NCBI GenBank assembly: GCA_947175205.1
Contig: CAMWLS010000015.1
Coordinates: 1 to 47,141, forward strand
Source of the DNA: an uncultured Porphyromonadaceae bacterium
Lineage (GTDB): Bacteria > Bacteroidota > Bacteroidia > Bacteroidales > Muribaculaceae
DNA: 47,141 nucleotides
Direction of reading: 5' to 3'
Below the pieces are notes generated by a model. It was not told the origin of the DNA, did no database searches, and saw only the letters and a list, made by a program, of their open reading frames with translations. The position numbers and the translations under genes are program-made. Positions 27,523 to 37,184 of the stretch are shown piece by piece. How positions within the stretch are numbered: the first letter of the stretch is position 1; the number at the start of each line of letters is the position of its first letter.

Positions 27523-28644
27523 ATGAGATTTGCAGATATCCCCGGGCACGAAGATATTAAACAGCATTTGCGTAACCTGGTGGACGCAGATAGGATACCT
27601 CATGCCATGATTATTGAAGGTCCCGCAGGTTCTGCCAAGTATATGCTTGCACGGGCTTTGGTACAATATATTCACTGTACCTCCCGTGAGAACGGAGATA
27701 GTTGTGGACGATGTCCTTCCTGTCTGCAGCATGAGTCTTTTAATCACATAGACACTTTTATGTCTTTCCCGGTGGTTAAGAAAGGCTCAACTGCAACGAG
27801 TCAGGATTATATCAAGGACTTCTGTAATTTTGTTGAAGAGAATCCGTTTATGGACTTCCAGACGTGGCAACAAAGTTTAAATAACACCAATGCCCGTCCA
27901 ATGATTTATGCTGAGGAAGCGGCAATGCTTATTAAGAAACTAAGCTTTGCACCACGCCAGTCAAAATTCAAGACAGCTCTGATATGGCTCCCGGAAAGGA
28001 TGCAGGAGGCTGCAGCGAATAAACTACTGAAAATTGTGGAAGAACCTTACAAAGACACCATTATCATTATGATTAGTAATGAAAGTGCTAAAGTACTTCC
28101 TACAATTTACTCACGTACCCAGCGCATACATGTTCACAGATATGAAGATTCTGAGACACAGAAAATCATCAGGAGTATTTATCCGGAGCTTACAGAACAG
28201 AATATTTCAGACATAGCTCATTTAAGCAGGGGAAATATAAATTATGCATTAAACACAATATCTCAGAGTGAAGATCGCAAAAAATATCTTGCATATTTTC
28301 AGGAGCTCATGAGAAAAGCATTCCAACGTAAAATTCTTGATTTAAGACAGTGGAGCTTAGAAATTTCAGCATTGGGCAGAGAAGGGCAGATGAGGTTTTA
28401 CGAATACTGCTCCAGAATGTTACGGGAAAATTTCATCTATAATCTGAGGCAGCCGGAACTGAATTATCTGACATCTGAAGAAGAAAGTTTCAGCGTAAAA
28501 TTTTCTCGGTTTGTTAATCACAGGAATGTAATTGGCCTGATGAAAGTATTTGACCAGGCACGTATTGATATTTCAGCCAATGCTTCTGCAAAATTAGTTA
28601 ATTTTGATGTTGCCATAAAATGCATACTTCTGATAAAGAAATAA
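27523..28644 (+). CDS. holB: DNA polymerase III delta-prime-like subunit
   Basis: 373 residues, clamp-loader AAA+ family. The P-loop GPAGSAKYMLARAL is degenerate (Y where S/T binds magnesium), as expected for delta-prime, which does not hydrolyse ATP. A zinc knuckle (CTSRENGDSCGRCPSC) lies about residues 45-65, followed by SNESAKVLPTIYSRTQRI (sensor/SRC-like region). It helps load DnaN onto DNA. The 3' end overlaps the next gene by 25 bases. Confidence 0.88.
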   Translation: MRFADIPGHEDIKQHLRNLVDADRIPHAMIIEGPAGSAKYMLARALVQYIHCTSRENGDSCGRCPSCLQHESFNHIDTFMSFPVVKKGSTATSQDYIKDFCNFVEENPFMDFQTWQQSLNNTNARPMIYAEEAAMLIKKLSFAPRQSKFKTALIWLPERMQEAAANKLLKIVEEPYKDTIIIMISNESAKVLPTIYSRTQRIHVHRYEDSETQKIIRSIYPELTEQNISDIAHLSRGNINYALNTISQSEDRKKYLAYFQELMRKAFQRKILDLRQWSLEISALGREGQMRFYEYCSRMLRENFIYNLRQPELNYLTSEEESFSVKFSRFVNHRNVIGLMKVFDQARIDISANASAKLVNFDVAIKCILLIKK

Positions 28645-31631
28645 CTCCAAAATTCTTACAGCAGGTTGCAGAATACTTTGTTAGTGGTAGATACTCCGGT
28701 TCATTACACAAGCTGCAGTTTATTACTCCCAACAGACGCACCGGACTGTGGCTTAAGCATTATTTCAAGGAAGCGCTTAAAAAACGTTCCGGGGCGCCTC
28801 AGTTCTTGCCTAAATTTCAAGCATTTGGTAAATTAATATCAAATGTTAGCCCTCTTGCATGCGCAGATCCCAGGGAACAGCTCTTTATTCTATATGACTG
28901 TTACAGGCGTATCTTATCATCAATCAATAAAGACCAAGCTCCTGCCAGTTTTGATAATTTTATCTTTTGGGGAGAAATTATTCTAAATGACTTTAATGAT
29001 ATAGAAAGTTCTTTAGCCTCGGCTGATAAGCTCTATCGCAATTTGGCGGGGCTTAAAGAAATCTCAGCAGATTATTTAACTCCTGAGCAGAAACAGGTCA
29101 TAAAGCGCATATGGGGTGAAAGTAAAATGACAGAAGATATAGAGAGATTCTGGTACCATTTGCGTCAATCTTCAGAAGATGAAAATTCTATAGGTGCAAG
29201 TTTCATTAACCTCTGGGAAATTCTTGGCAAACTCTTCAGTGAATTTACTGATTCGCTTAAAAAGAAAGGACTGGCAACATCAGGCGCGTCAGAGCGTTTA
29301 GCACTAAAGGAGCTTAAAGAAAATGCACTCATCAACGCAGATATACAATATGTCTTCGTTGGTTTTGATGAACTTTCACATGTAAGATGTGAAATCTTCA
29401 ATTGGTTTAAGAATCGTGCAGGAGCCAAATTCTTCTGGGATGTTGATTCTGAATTTGTAAGAAGAAGTAATGACAAGATATTTAGACAACTTCTTAAAAA
29501 TTACAGGATGCCTGAGGACTTTAATATTGTATATCCAACGGTAAAAGCCCCTGATATAGAAATTATAAGTGTACCTTCATCAGTTATGCAGTCAAAAGCC
29601 GCGGCTCATACTTTGAAGACATGGCATCCAGATGCATCAGAAAGTGGGGATAGTTTGCTTAGGACGGCAATGGTTTTACCAGATGAGACTTTACTCAGTC
29701 AGATTTCAATGGCTATACCATCTTCAGTTAATGATATTAATATAAGCTTGCGCCTTCCTTTTTCTTCCACTTCATTCGCTGCGCTGTTAAGCAGTATTGT
29801 TTCTATGCAGCTCAGAGCAAGGCAGATTCGCGGCTCTTATCATTTTTTTTACGAAGATGTGGTCACAGTCCTGGCTCATCCTCACATAGCCGCTATAGCT
29901 CCGCAAACTGCTGAGAAGATTACTGAGATGATGGAGCGCCAGAATCTATTCTCAATTAGTGCTGACTTACTTAACGATAAGTTTCCTGAACTTAATTATA
30001 TTTTCACTCCCGTATCTGACTGCAATAATGTAACTGAGGTTAAAGGTTATGTGACTAACCTCTTGGATAGTCTAAGGAAGGAACTTGAGTTACCTGATAA
30101 AGACGACTATACTGTTGCAGCTCATGAAAGAAATCTTGAGACGAGGCTCCTGGACTTTATGATTGGCGAGTTAACAGAAATAAGCAGGCTTATTGATGAG
30201 TACAAGATTGAAATAAGTAATGGCACATATCTTTCAATGGTGGAACATCTGCTACATTCAAGGATGATAGACCTTCATGGAACCCCATTGAAAGGCATTC
30301 AGATACTTGGCTTACTTGAGACCCGTGCTCTGGACTTTGACAATCTCATTATTATGTCAATGAATGAACGAGTCTTGCCAAAGCGTAACTATCTGAAGAC
30401 AATGATACCTGACATCTTGCGTCATGGCTATGGACTCCCAACATCCGCACAGAGTGACCGTGCGTATGCCTATTATTTCTTCCGTCTGTTAGCCCGTGCA
30501 AGGAATGTTAAGTTATTGTATGATACCAGAGTAGGGGGCTTGAGTACAGGAGAACCTTCTCGTTTTCTCAGACAACTCTCTTTAATGTTCCCTGATGCGA
30601 ATATCCATCATAGAACTGTAGAACTCTCTTCTAAACTTAGCTATCCATCCGGTGCAGTTGTCTATAAGAACGGTGAAGTTAAGGAGCAATTATATGAATT
30701 TAAAGCGGGCGGTTCAAAATTTTTATCTGCTTCCGCATTAAAGGATTATAAGAGTTGCCCGATGAAGTTTTATCTGAGATATGTAAGGGATTTACGTGAT
30801 ACTGATGAAGTCACGGACTATCTTACTCCTGCAGACTATGGAACATTGGTCCACGGTACATTAGAGGATCTTTTTAAACCATACGCGGGTAAAGTCATGG
30901 ATTCAGAACAGTACTCCATGATACTTAAAGATCAAAAACGCATTGTAGAGACAGCACAGAAAAGACTTAAGGATTATTTCTTTGGTCAACGCGAAAGTCA
31001 TAATCAAAACTTACCGGCTGAAGGTCTGGTAATGAGTAAGGTCATTTCATATCTTGTAACGCAGATGTTGAATAACGAGCAGAAAACATTCTGTATCCCG
31101 GACTTTATATATGAGGGTGGGGAAATAAAGATAAAAAATCCTCCATATGCAGCCTGGGAAATAGATTCCGACCTTACCGTAAATTTTACCATGACCATTG
31201 ACCGCGTGGATAAAATTGATGCAAATAGGCTTCGCTTTATTGATTACAAGACAGGCTCTGATGAAAACAGTGTTTCCCAAATAGAATCACTCTTCAAACG
31301 TACACATACTAATAAGGACGGCATATTTCAGCTTCTGACATATTGTGAAGCTTATAGTGATATGGTTAATCCTGAGGTTGAGATTCAGCCCTATCTTTAT
31401 GTATTTAAGAATCTTAGTAATACGGAATATATAGAGCAGATTAAAATAAACCGTAAGGTGCTTACTTCCCATACGCAAGTAAAAGATGAATTCAGACCAA
31501 TGCTCAATTCTTTAGTAAAAGAAATCTTTGATGACGCCATACCTTTCCTGCGAACTGAAGATACTGAGAATTGTACTTATTGTCCTTTTGCCATGTTATG
31601 CGGGAGACTGCATCTCCAGAACCAAGTCTGA
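28620..31631 (+). CDS. AddB-like PD-(D/E)XK nuclease of the AddAB/RecBCD type
   Basis: 1003 residues. The N-terminal region (ITPNRRTGLWLKHYF) matches Bacteroidota AddB-like proteins, which have no functional Walker A. A C-terminal PD-(D/E)XK nuclease contains RLRFIDYKTGSD near residue 870. A cysteine at CPMKFYL (about residue 711) and three at CTYCPFAMLC (about 984-993) fit the 4Fe-4S ring of AddB. It probably processes double-strand breaks together with an AddA helicase encoded elsewhere. It overlaps holB by 25 bases. Confidence 0.85.
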   Translation: MHTSDKEITPKFLQQVAEYFVSGRYSGSLHKLQFITPNRRTGLWLKHYFKEALKKRSGAPQFLPKFQAFGKLISNVSPLACADPREQLFILYDCYRRILSSINKDQAPASFDNFIFWGEIILNDFNDIESSLASADKLYRNLAGLKEISADYLTPEQKQVIKRIWGESKMTEDIERFWYHLRQSSEDENSIGASFINLWEILGKLFSEFTDSLKKKGLATSGASERLALKELKENALINADIQYVFVGFDELSHVRCEIFNWFKNRAGAKFFWDVDSEFVRRSNDKIFRQLLKNYRMPEDFNIVYPTVKAPDIEIISVPSSVMQSKAAAHTLKTWHPDASESGDSLLRTAMVLPDETLLSQISMAIPSSVNDINISLRLPFSSTSFAALLSSIVSMQLRARQIRGSYHFFYEDVVTVLAHPHIAAIAPQTAEKITEMMERQNLFSISADLLNDKFPELNYIFTPVSDCNNVTEVKGYVTNLLDSLRKELELPDKDDYTVAAHERNLETRLLDFMIGELTEISRLIDEYKIEISNGTYLSMVEHLLHSRMIDLHGTPLKGIQILGLLETRALDFDNLIIMSMNERVLPKRNYLKTMIPDILRHGYGLPTSAQSDRAYAYYFFRLLARARNVKLLYDTRVGGLSTGEPSRFLRQLSLMFPDANIHHRTVELSSKLSYPSGAVVYKNGEVKEQLYEFKAGGSKFLSASALKDYKSCPMKFYLRYVRDLRDTDEVTDYLTPADYGTLVHGTLEDLFKPYAGKVMDSEQYSMILKDQKRIVETAQKRLKDYFFGQRESHNQNLPAEGLVMSKVISYLVTQMLNNEQKTFCIPDFIYEGGEIKIKNPPYAAWEIDSDLTVNFTMTIDRVDKIDANRLRFIDYKTGSDENSVSQIESLFKRTHTNKDGIFQLLTYCEAYSDMVNPEVEIQPYLYVFKNLSNTEYIEQIKINRKVLTSHTQVKDEFRPMLNSLVKEIFDDAIPFLRTEDTENCTYCPFAMLCGRLHLQNQV

Positions 31632-31637
31632 GATAGT

Positions 31638-32723
31638 ATGGCCGGTATTTATATCCACATACCTTTCTGTAAGAGCAAATGCTTTTATTGTGACTTCTAT
31701 TCTTTACCAACATTGAATTATCAGGATAGGTATGCAGATGCGGTTATTAGGGAGTATGAGAAGTATAAGCATTTAATTACAGATAAGGTATATACCATCT
31801 ATATAGGAGGAGGCACACCCTCTGCTATTTCGTCTGCCAATCTAAGACGTATTTATACACACATAGATGATTCCGCTGTATCAGAAGCCACGTTAGAAGT
31901 TAATCCGGAAGATGTGACTCTTGAACACGCTAAACTGTGGAAAAATATTGGCTTTAACAGGATAAGTATGGGAATCCAGAGTCTGAATGATGATGAGTTG
32001 AAATCTGTTGGCAGAAGACATAGCGCAGCCCAGGCAGTGAATGCTTACTATACCCTAAGAGAGGCAGGATTTCAAAACCTCTCTGTGGATTTAATTTATG
32101 GTTTACCATTGCAGACCGTGGAATCATGGACTAAATCTCTGAGAAAAATAATGGACATGCAGCCTGAACATCTGTCTGCTTATTCACTCAGTCTTGAGGC
32201 TGGCTCACGCTTATATGCAATGCAGTTGGCGGGAAAATATGTTCCTACTGATGATAATGAGGTGGCCAGAATGTATGAAATTCTTGAAGTTATTACTGCA
32301 GAAAACGAAATGAACCACTATGAAATTTCAAATTTTGCATTACCCGGTAGGGAATCTCAACACAACAGTTCCTACTGGAATAATACCCAGTATCTTGGAT
32401 TAGGTCCGGGCGCCCATAGCTTTGATGGGAAAAGGCGCTATTATAATAGGCACTCAATAAAGGATTATTTGGCCGGAGTACCAATTAGAGAAACAGAAAT
32501 ACTAAGCGCAACGGATAATTACAATGATCTGATAGTAACAGGACTCCGAACTGCTAAAGGATTAGATTTAAAAAACTTTCCAAATCACGAAAGAGCGGAA
32601 ATTCTAAATAACAGCCGTAGTTGGCTTACCAGCGGTAAACTCGTTTTAGAAGCAGATATTCTTCATATACCATCACGATTTTGGTTAATATCAGATGCTA
32701 TAATACGGGATACCCTATTGTGA
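31638..32723 (+). CDS. hemW: HemW-type radical SAM protein (heme chaperone)
   Basis: 361 residues. Radical SAM cluster CKSKCFYC (C11, C15, C18) after IYIHIPF, then YIGGGTPSAI and EVNPEDVT. The C-terminal HemN-like domain is somewhat short. Such proteins were long called coproporphyrinogen III oxidase, but the form without the HemN-specific N-terminal extension is the heme chaperone HemW. It starts 6 bases after the nuclease stop and converges with the Crp/Fnr gene, leaving only 12 bases between stops. Confidence 0.88.
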   Translation: MAGIYIHIPFCKSKCFYCDFYSLPTLNYQDRYADAVIREYEKYKHLITDKVYTIYIGGGTPSAISSANLRRIYTHIDDSAVSEATLEVNPEDVTLEHAKLWKNIGFNRISMGIQSLNDDELKSVGRRHSAAQAVNAYYTLREAGFQNLSVDLIYGLPLQTVESWTKSLRKIMDMQPEHLSAYSLSLEAGSRLYAMQLAGKYVPTDDNEVARMYEILEVITAENEMNHYEISNFALPGRESQHNSSYWNNTQYLGLGPGAHSFDGKRRYYNRHSIKDYLAGVPIRETEILSATDNYNDLIVTGLRTAKGLDLKNFPNHERAEILNNSRSWLTSGKLVLEADILHIPSRFWLISDAIIRDTLL

Positions 32724-32735
32724 AAAGCGTATGGG

Positions 32736-33434
32736 TTATCCGTATTTACTTATCTTTCTGAGCTGATTCTCGTTTATAATCTTTATTCTACGACCATCAA
32801 CTGCCAGAATCTTTTCCGTAACAAAAGCAGAAAGTGTACGGATGGCGTTTGATGTAGTCATATTGGAAAGGTTGGCTAAATCTTCACGAGCCAGATAAAT
32901 CTTAAGAGTAGCCTGATCTTCTTCATATCCATAGTGGTCCAGCAGCACAGTCAGAGCTTCAGCAAGACGACCTCTGATATGCTTCTGTGTTAGATTTACA
33001 ATCTTAGTGTCAGAACCGCCCAAATTTTGTGAAAGCTCCTTAATAAAAAACCACGCTAACCGGTTGTTATGATTAATCATATCCCGTACAACTTCCAACG
33101 GAAGTGCGCCAACCATAGAGGGCTCAAATGCTATAGCGCTGGATACATAATTCTCTCCTGCAAAAAAGGCGCGGTAACCAAAGTACTGCACAGGACGTAT
33201 AAGCCTTAAGATCTGAGGACGACCGCCAACACCTTCCTTAACTTTTTTGACTTTCCCTCTAAGCAATACCCAAAGACATTCAGGCTCGTCCCCTTCACTG
33301 TAAATCAGCTGATTTCTCTTATATGAGTGAAGTGTTAGATTATCTGTGATACGTCTTTTTTCTTCTCCATCAAAAATACTCCACAGTTCAGCCATATCTT
33401 CTTTGATGACCTTTTCTATATTCTCTTTGAGCAT
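32736..33434 (-). CDS. Crp/Fnr-family transcription regulator
   Basis: 232 residues. N-terminal cyclic-nucleotide-binding-type beta-roll (LIYSEGDEPECLWVLLRGKVKKV... and YFGYRAFFAGENYVSSAIA), a dimer helix, and a C-terminal winged HTH (LAREDLANLSNMTTSNAIRTLSAFVTEKILAVDGRRI). It has no obvious cysteine set for an Fe-S sensor, so the signal is unknown. It is divergent from the DUF2851 gene with its own promoter and a palindrome in its 5' leader. Confidence 0.9.
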   Translation of the reverse strand: MLKENIEKVIKEDMAELWSIFDGEEKRRITDNLTLHSYKRNQLIYSEGDEPECLWVLLRGKVKKVKEGVGGRPQILRLIRPVQYFGYRAFFAGENYVSSAIAFEPSMVGALPLEVVRDMINHNNRLAWFFIKELSQNLGGSDTKIVNLTQKHIRGRLAEALTVLLDHYGYEEDQATLKIYLAREDLANLSNMTTSNAIRTLSAFVTEKILAVDGRRIKIINENQLRKISKYG

Positions 33435-33471
33435 GAGTTATAAGGGAATTATATGATGATATTGTAGAATT

Positions 33472-33498
33472 ATGTCGTTAATACATGTTTTACGACAT
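33472..33498. promoter_or_regulatory. Palindrome overlapping the Crp/Fnr transcription start
   Basis: ATGTCGT (33472-33478) and ACGACAT (33492-33498) are exact inverted arms around a central ACATGT (33483-33488). The site lies directly downstream of the minus-strand -7 box at 33500-33507, so it covers the expected start point. This is a good place for autorepression by the dimeric Crp/Fnr protein (inference). Confidence 0.5.
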
Positions 33499-33499
33499 G

Positions 33500-33531
33500 C
33501 AAAGTTACACAAAAATTTGTCTAACTTCAAA
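33500..33531 (-). promoter_or_regulatory. Promoter of the Crp/Fnr gene
   Basis: On the minus strand: TTTG (plus CAAA at 33528-33531), 20-bp spacer, TAACTTTG (plus CAAAGTTA at 33500-33507). This is a full match to the Bacteroidota consensus. Confidence 0.7.
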
Positions 33532-33597
33532 TATTTTCATAATAAAAGCATGTTTTGCAACAAATAACGGTATCTGTGTATGTTTTAAAAAGTAATA

Positions 33598-33629
33598 TTT
33601 GGCTAATATGATGATTTATTTTAACTTTG
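33598..33629 (+). promoter_or_regulatory. Promoter of the DUF2851 gene
   Basis: TTTG (33598-33601), 20-bp spacer, TAACTTTG (33622-33629). The same -7 box and spacing as the divergent Crp/Fnr promoter, 23 bases before the ATG. Confidence 0.7.
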
Positions 33630-33652
33630 GCTAACTAATCGTAAGCCACGGT

Positions 33653-34954
33653 ATGGAAAAACTTATGCAATATGTATGGCAGAATCGCCTGTGGACTCCG
33701 GAGCAAATGATTACAACTGATGGTCGCAGAATCAGTGTAATTGACCCGGGATGGATAAACCATGATGCAGGTCCTGATTTTTATAATGCCAAGATTTGCG
33801 TGGACTCCCAAATCTGGGCTGGAAATATTGAGATGCATTTTCGCGCAACTGATTGGCACAGGCATGGGCATGATTCTGACCCAAGATATGACAATGTGAT
33901 TTTGCATGTTGTATGCGTTGATGATGGGCTGATAAGTCGTTCTGACGGAAGCACAATACCTCAGTTACACATGCCGTGCGCAAGAGATTTTAGAGAGCGT
34001 TTTTTGGACTTATGTTATGCAGCCGATGAACTCCCATGTAAGAAAGAACTTCAGAGGTTACCACAAATATATATCACTGATTGTCTCACGGCCATGTCTT
34101 TTGAACGACTTGACACCCGTGCAGAATTAATCCGTAAGAGATTCCACGATGGGGGAGCTTTATGGACGGAAGCTGCTTACCGAACCTTAGCATATGCCCT
34201 CGGATTTAAGACTAACAGTGAACCCTTTGAGATTTTAAGTCGTTCCATTCCTCTGCGCTGGCTTCTTAGGTTACGTGGCCGTGATTTGAGTATTGAAGCA
34301 TTACTGTTGGGGCAGGCCGGGTTATTGACTGATTCGTATCAGAATATTACAGATATTCACCTGCTGGATCTTAGAAAAGAATTTGAATTCTTAAAGTCAA
34401 AGTATGGACTTAAACCCATGAATTCATCCATGTGGAAATTAAGCCGTATGCGGCCAGCAAACTTTCCTCATAGAAGGATTGCGACCTTAGCAGCTTTTAT
34501 CTCAAATGGCTTTACCCTTGCTTCGGAGATTTTAGATGTTAAAGATATTGAGAACGCAAAAAAGCTTTTCAATATTGAACTTGGAGAGTATTGGAGATAT
34601 CATTATAATTTTAATTCCGTAAGTAGCAAGTCTCTGGCGACCTTAAGCGATAAATCATTGGAGCTACTGATTATAAATGTAGTGGTACCCCTGCAGTATG
34701 CATACGCAGATATGTTTGGTCATCCTGAGCTAAAGGAGCGTGCACTACAATTACTTGAGGAGCTTTCTCCCGAAATCAATCATATAACTACATCATTTTC
34801 TGAAGCTGGGGTTAAATTACATGATGCATTTACAACACAAGGAATTCTTCAGTTAAGACGCAGATATTGTGAACAAAGGCAGTGTCTTGCTTGTCGGCTG
34901 GGACATAGAATTCTTGCACAGAGGGTTCATCCTTCGTGGTCATATCCGGACTGA
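33653..34954 (+). CDS. DUF2851 family protein
   Basis: 433 residues, N-terminus EKLMQYVWQNRLW, followed by VIDPGWINHDAGPDFYNAKI and GNIEMHFRATDWHRHGHD (residues about 35-75), the signature of DUF2851. That first segment, with G-DF-NA, GxIE-H and DWxxHxH-D-Y-NVILHVV, looks like a nuclease or hydrolase active site but this is not proven. The C-terminus has CEQRQCLACRLG, a possible metal site. The family is found in Bacteroidota and has no known function. Confidence 0.88.
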   Translation: MEKLMQYVWQNRLWTPEQMITTDGRRISVIDPGWINHDAGPDFYNAKICVDSQIWAGNIEMHFRATDWHRHGHDSDPRYDNVILHVVCVDDGLISRSDGSTIPQLHMPCARDFRERFLDLCYAADELPCKKELQRLPQIYITDCLTAMSFERLDTRAELIRKRFHDGGALWTEAAYRTLAYALGFKTNSEPFEILSRSIPLRWLLRLRGRDLSIEALLLGQAGLLTDSYQNITDIHLLDLRKEFEFLKSKYGLKPMNSSMWKLSRMRPANFPHRRIATLAAFISNGFTLASEILDVKDIENAKKLFNIELGEYWRYHYNFNSVSSKSLATLSDKSLELLIINVVVPLQYAYADMFGHPELKERALQLLEELSPEINHITTSFSEAGVKLHDAFTTQGILQLRRRYCEQRQCLACRLGHRILAQRVHPSWSYPD

Positions 34955-35070
34955 TAGCACCTATGGCCCATACTCTATATTATTGTAAAAGTAAACCTCA
35001 CGCCAACATTTGTTTTAAGTCCCCGTTTCTCGGGAATAAAAAAATAGGGGAACGAAGTTTAAGGCTCATC

Positions 35071-35628
35071 CTAAGGAGTAAGGACTTCATAAGTGCCATC
35101 TTCAAACAATACCATGATTTGCTTAATCTTAGTACGTGAATGTTCTAATAGCGCCTTATTCTCATAAGAAGTCTTCTTTGTTTCTGCACACTCAGATGTA
35201 GATGCTTTCTCCGTTTGAGAATTAGACTCAAGAAAATGTGAAAATATAGGCTCCTTTAGTGTCACAGAGGGATTATTTCTATTTTCATCTTTTGTTATAC
35301 TTTTTATTTGGGCTCTCTTTGCATTTGTATTCCCTTCATTTACAATACTTTCAGCATCAAATAATGAGCTATTTTCTATATTTTGAGGGCCTGAGAATTG
35401 CGTATTTGAATCGTTGACCATATCTCCCTCTGAAAATAGCAACCAGGATATGTTTAACTCAGGAAAAGCATCATGAATTTTACTCACCAAGTCCGTACTG
35501 ATACTTTTATTCCTTCCAGTGAGTAACTGAGAAAGAGTAGGGCGGGGGATAGAAGCCATGTCTGCAAATTGAGAACTGGTAAGGCCTAAATATTCAATAA
35601 AATTCTTGAGTTTAAGTGCTGTTTCCAT
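35071..35628 (-). CDS. XRE-family DNA-binding protein with long polar tail
   Basis: 185 residues. Residues about 8-65 are a cro/C1-type helix-turn-helix (LTSSQFADMASIPRPTLSQLLTG, then SISTDLVSKIHDAFPELNISWLLF). The rest is polar and Asn/Ser/Glu-rich, then ends in a short KIKQIMVLFEDGTYEVL segment. This architecture (HTH, disordered linker, short conserved end) is common in Bacteroidota and has no fixed role. The gene stands alone, next to 1.5 kb without genes. Confidence 0.85.
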   Translation of the reverse strand: METALKLKNFIEYLGLTSSQFADMASIPRPTLSQLLTGRNKSISTDLVSKIHDAFPELNISWLLFSEGDMVNDSNTQFSGPQNIENSSLFDAESIVNEGNTNAKRAQIKSITKDENRNNPSVTLKEPIFSHFLESNSQTEKASTSECAETKKTSYENKALLEHSRTKIKQIMVLFEDGTYEVLTP

Positions 35629-35670
35629 TTTAAAATAACTGTTTGCAAATTATAAAGCTGTTTCCTGTAG

Positions 35671-35701
35671 CAAAGATAATGAAATATTTTACAAAAGCAA
35701 A
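35671..35701 (-). promoter_or_regulatory. Promoter of the XRE gene
   Basis: On the minus strand: TTTG (plus CAAA at 35698-35701), 19-bp spacer, TATCTTTG (plus CAAAGATA at 35671-35678). Between it and the ATG, two direct AAACAG copies (minus strand) 19 bases apart could be operator half-sites. Confidence 0.65.
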
Positions 35702-37150
35702 ACGCATAATTAACAATACTAAACTGAGTTGCATAAAAGCCACTTCTCACTCGTAAATTGCACAAATTTCACCATGCAAATCACTTTGAAATATAGGATG
35801 TGCCTCTACCTTTGCTGATGCTAATTCTTCAACAATTCTTTATACAGCCCACGAGTTAAATTTCTGGAATTCGATAATAATATACGTTCTAACCGAATAT
35901 GTTATGAACGCATATCTCCAATCACTTAACTTATTAGCGTTTATACAATGCAGTAATGCTTTAACTAAACTAAATTTCCGTGATGGCAAAAACAAACGGA
36001 GCCTAATATTTCACGTTATGCTTTATTATTTGTTCCCAATATATATGATTTACAAATAGTTATCAGAAATGCAACTAATTGTTAACGCGACATGTGGTTA
36101 AGCTCTGGTGGCGTTTCAATAATAGTTGAAATGTTGTTTACAAATACAAATTAAAGCCTTATGATTCCTTTTGTGTTTTTCCTATGTTTAACTCTTTAAT
36201 ATTTAAACAAATAGGGAACAAATAAGTTCACCATTAGTATCAACAAACATCCCATCTCTCTAACTGCTTCTAATAAATGAAGTTCTCATAGAATTACTCG
36301 CTGCAAGCGGAGAAATATTGATGTGCCAGCTCTCAATTACAATAGCAAAACATTCAATTGCATATACTCTCTGCATTATAATATTACGGAACGGGATCAA
36401 TGGCCACAATCTATAATTGTCATTTCATGTCTTAATTGATTTTACAACATTACAATTTATAGTTCATTATCTTCACTGTTCGGGTTGCAATATAGAGGCC
36501 AATAATTTAAACATTGAAATATTTACACCGCGAAACTCAATCCTGGAGACATCAACAAAAAGATTAAGAAATATGCTCAATTGAAGCGCTAAATGAGTGG
36601 TTTGCGATTGCAAACATTTACATGCAATATTTTGATGCCATTTGCGGCGATTAATAGATTGATGTGTATTTGCAAATGTAAATTGCAGAGGCAAAAGTTT
36701 TTTTCCAAAGTCTGAAGATAACAATTATAAACACTGCTAAGCTCCATAAACTCTTCTTATAGGTAATCACATATTACAAACAAAGAGACGCTTTTAAAGT
36801 ATGAGTATTCCACAGACTTCAGTAACTGATGTAACGTTACTTCTTAAGATGGTTGTAAATTAATTTAGAAAGAGTATACTGCATTCGTGCTTTACTTGCT
36901 TACATAGTTCACTTCATACCTTAGAGTCTAAAGGAGAAGAGCACCTTCCCGTACCATTATTTTACATAATAGTGATTATAAAACATTTTATTTTCTTTTA
37001 ATCTCCGCCTCGCCATTCAATTGGCATTAGGTTTCGGAATGTATAAGTAACTTCCATTCATAGGTAAAATTTGTTATCCTGTTATTATAGTTCCTTTCCT
37101 TTGCTCATTGCAGGGAGGTTTGCAGTTTCTATGGTGTTATGTTAGAAAAA
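35702..37150. other. About 1.45 kb without a supportable gene
   Basis: AT-rich, dense in stops in all frames. Seen inside: one plus-strand promoter-like pair at 35785-35814 (TTTG-N18-TACCTTTG) with no gene after it; a TTTCAA/TTGAAA inverted repeat at 36114-36131; an 83-codon minus-strand frame at 36473-36724 whose C-terminal part looks protein-like but which matches nothing I know; and related AT-rich words around 36600-36690 (GCAAACATTTACAT and its near reverse complement). No tRNA, tmRNA or other known RNA recognised. Confidence 0.7.
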
Positions 37151-37156
37151 TTTCAG

Positions 37157-37164
37157 TATTTTTG
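37157..37164 (+). promoter_or_regulatory. -7 box for the thioesterase/dprA unit
   Basis: TATTTTTG, a full TAnnTTTG match, 20 bases before the ATG at 37185. No clear -33 box. Confidence 0.45.
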
Positions 37165-37184
37165 TAGCATTTAATAATATTATT

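Noticed and set aside
35013-35055. CCCG/CGGG stem as a terminator after DUF2851
   Set aside because: Only a 4-bp stem and followed by A-rich, not T-rich, sequence on both usable sides.
36473-36724. 83-codon minus-strand ORF as a gene
   Set aside because: No recognisable domain and no nearby promoter with correct spacing; kept only as a note in the gene-poor region.
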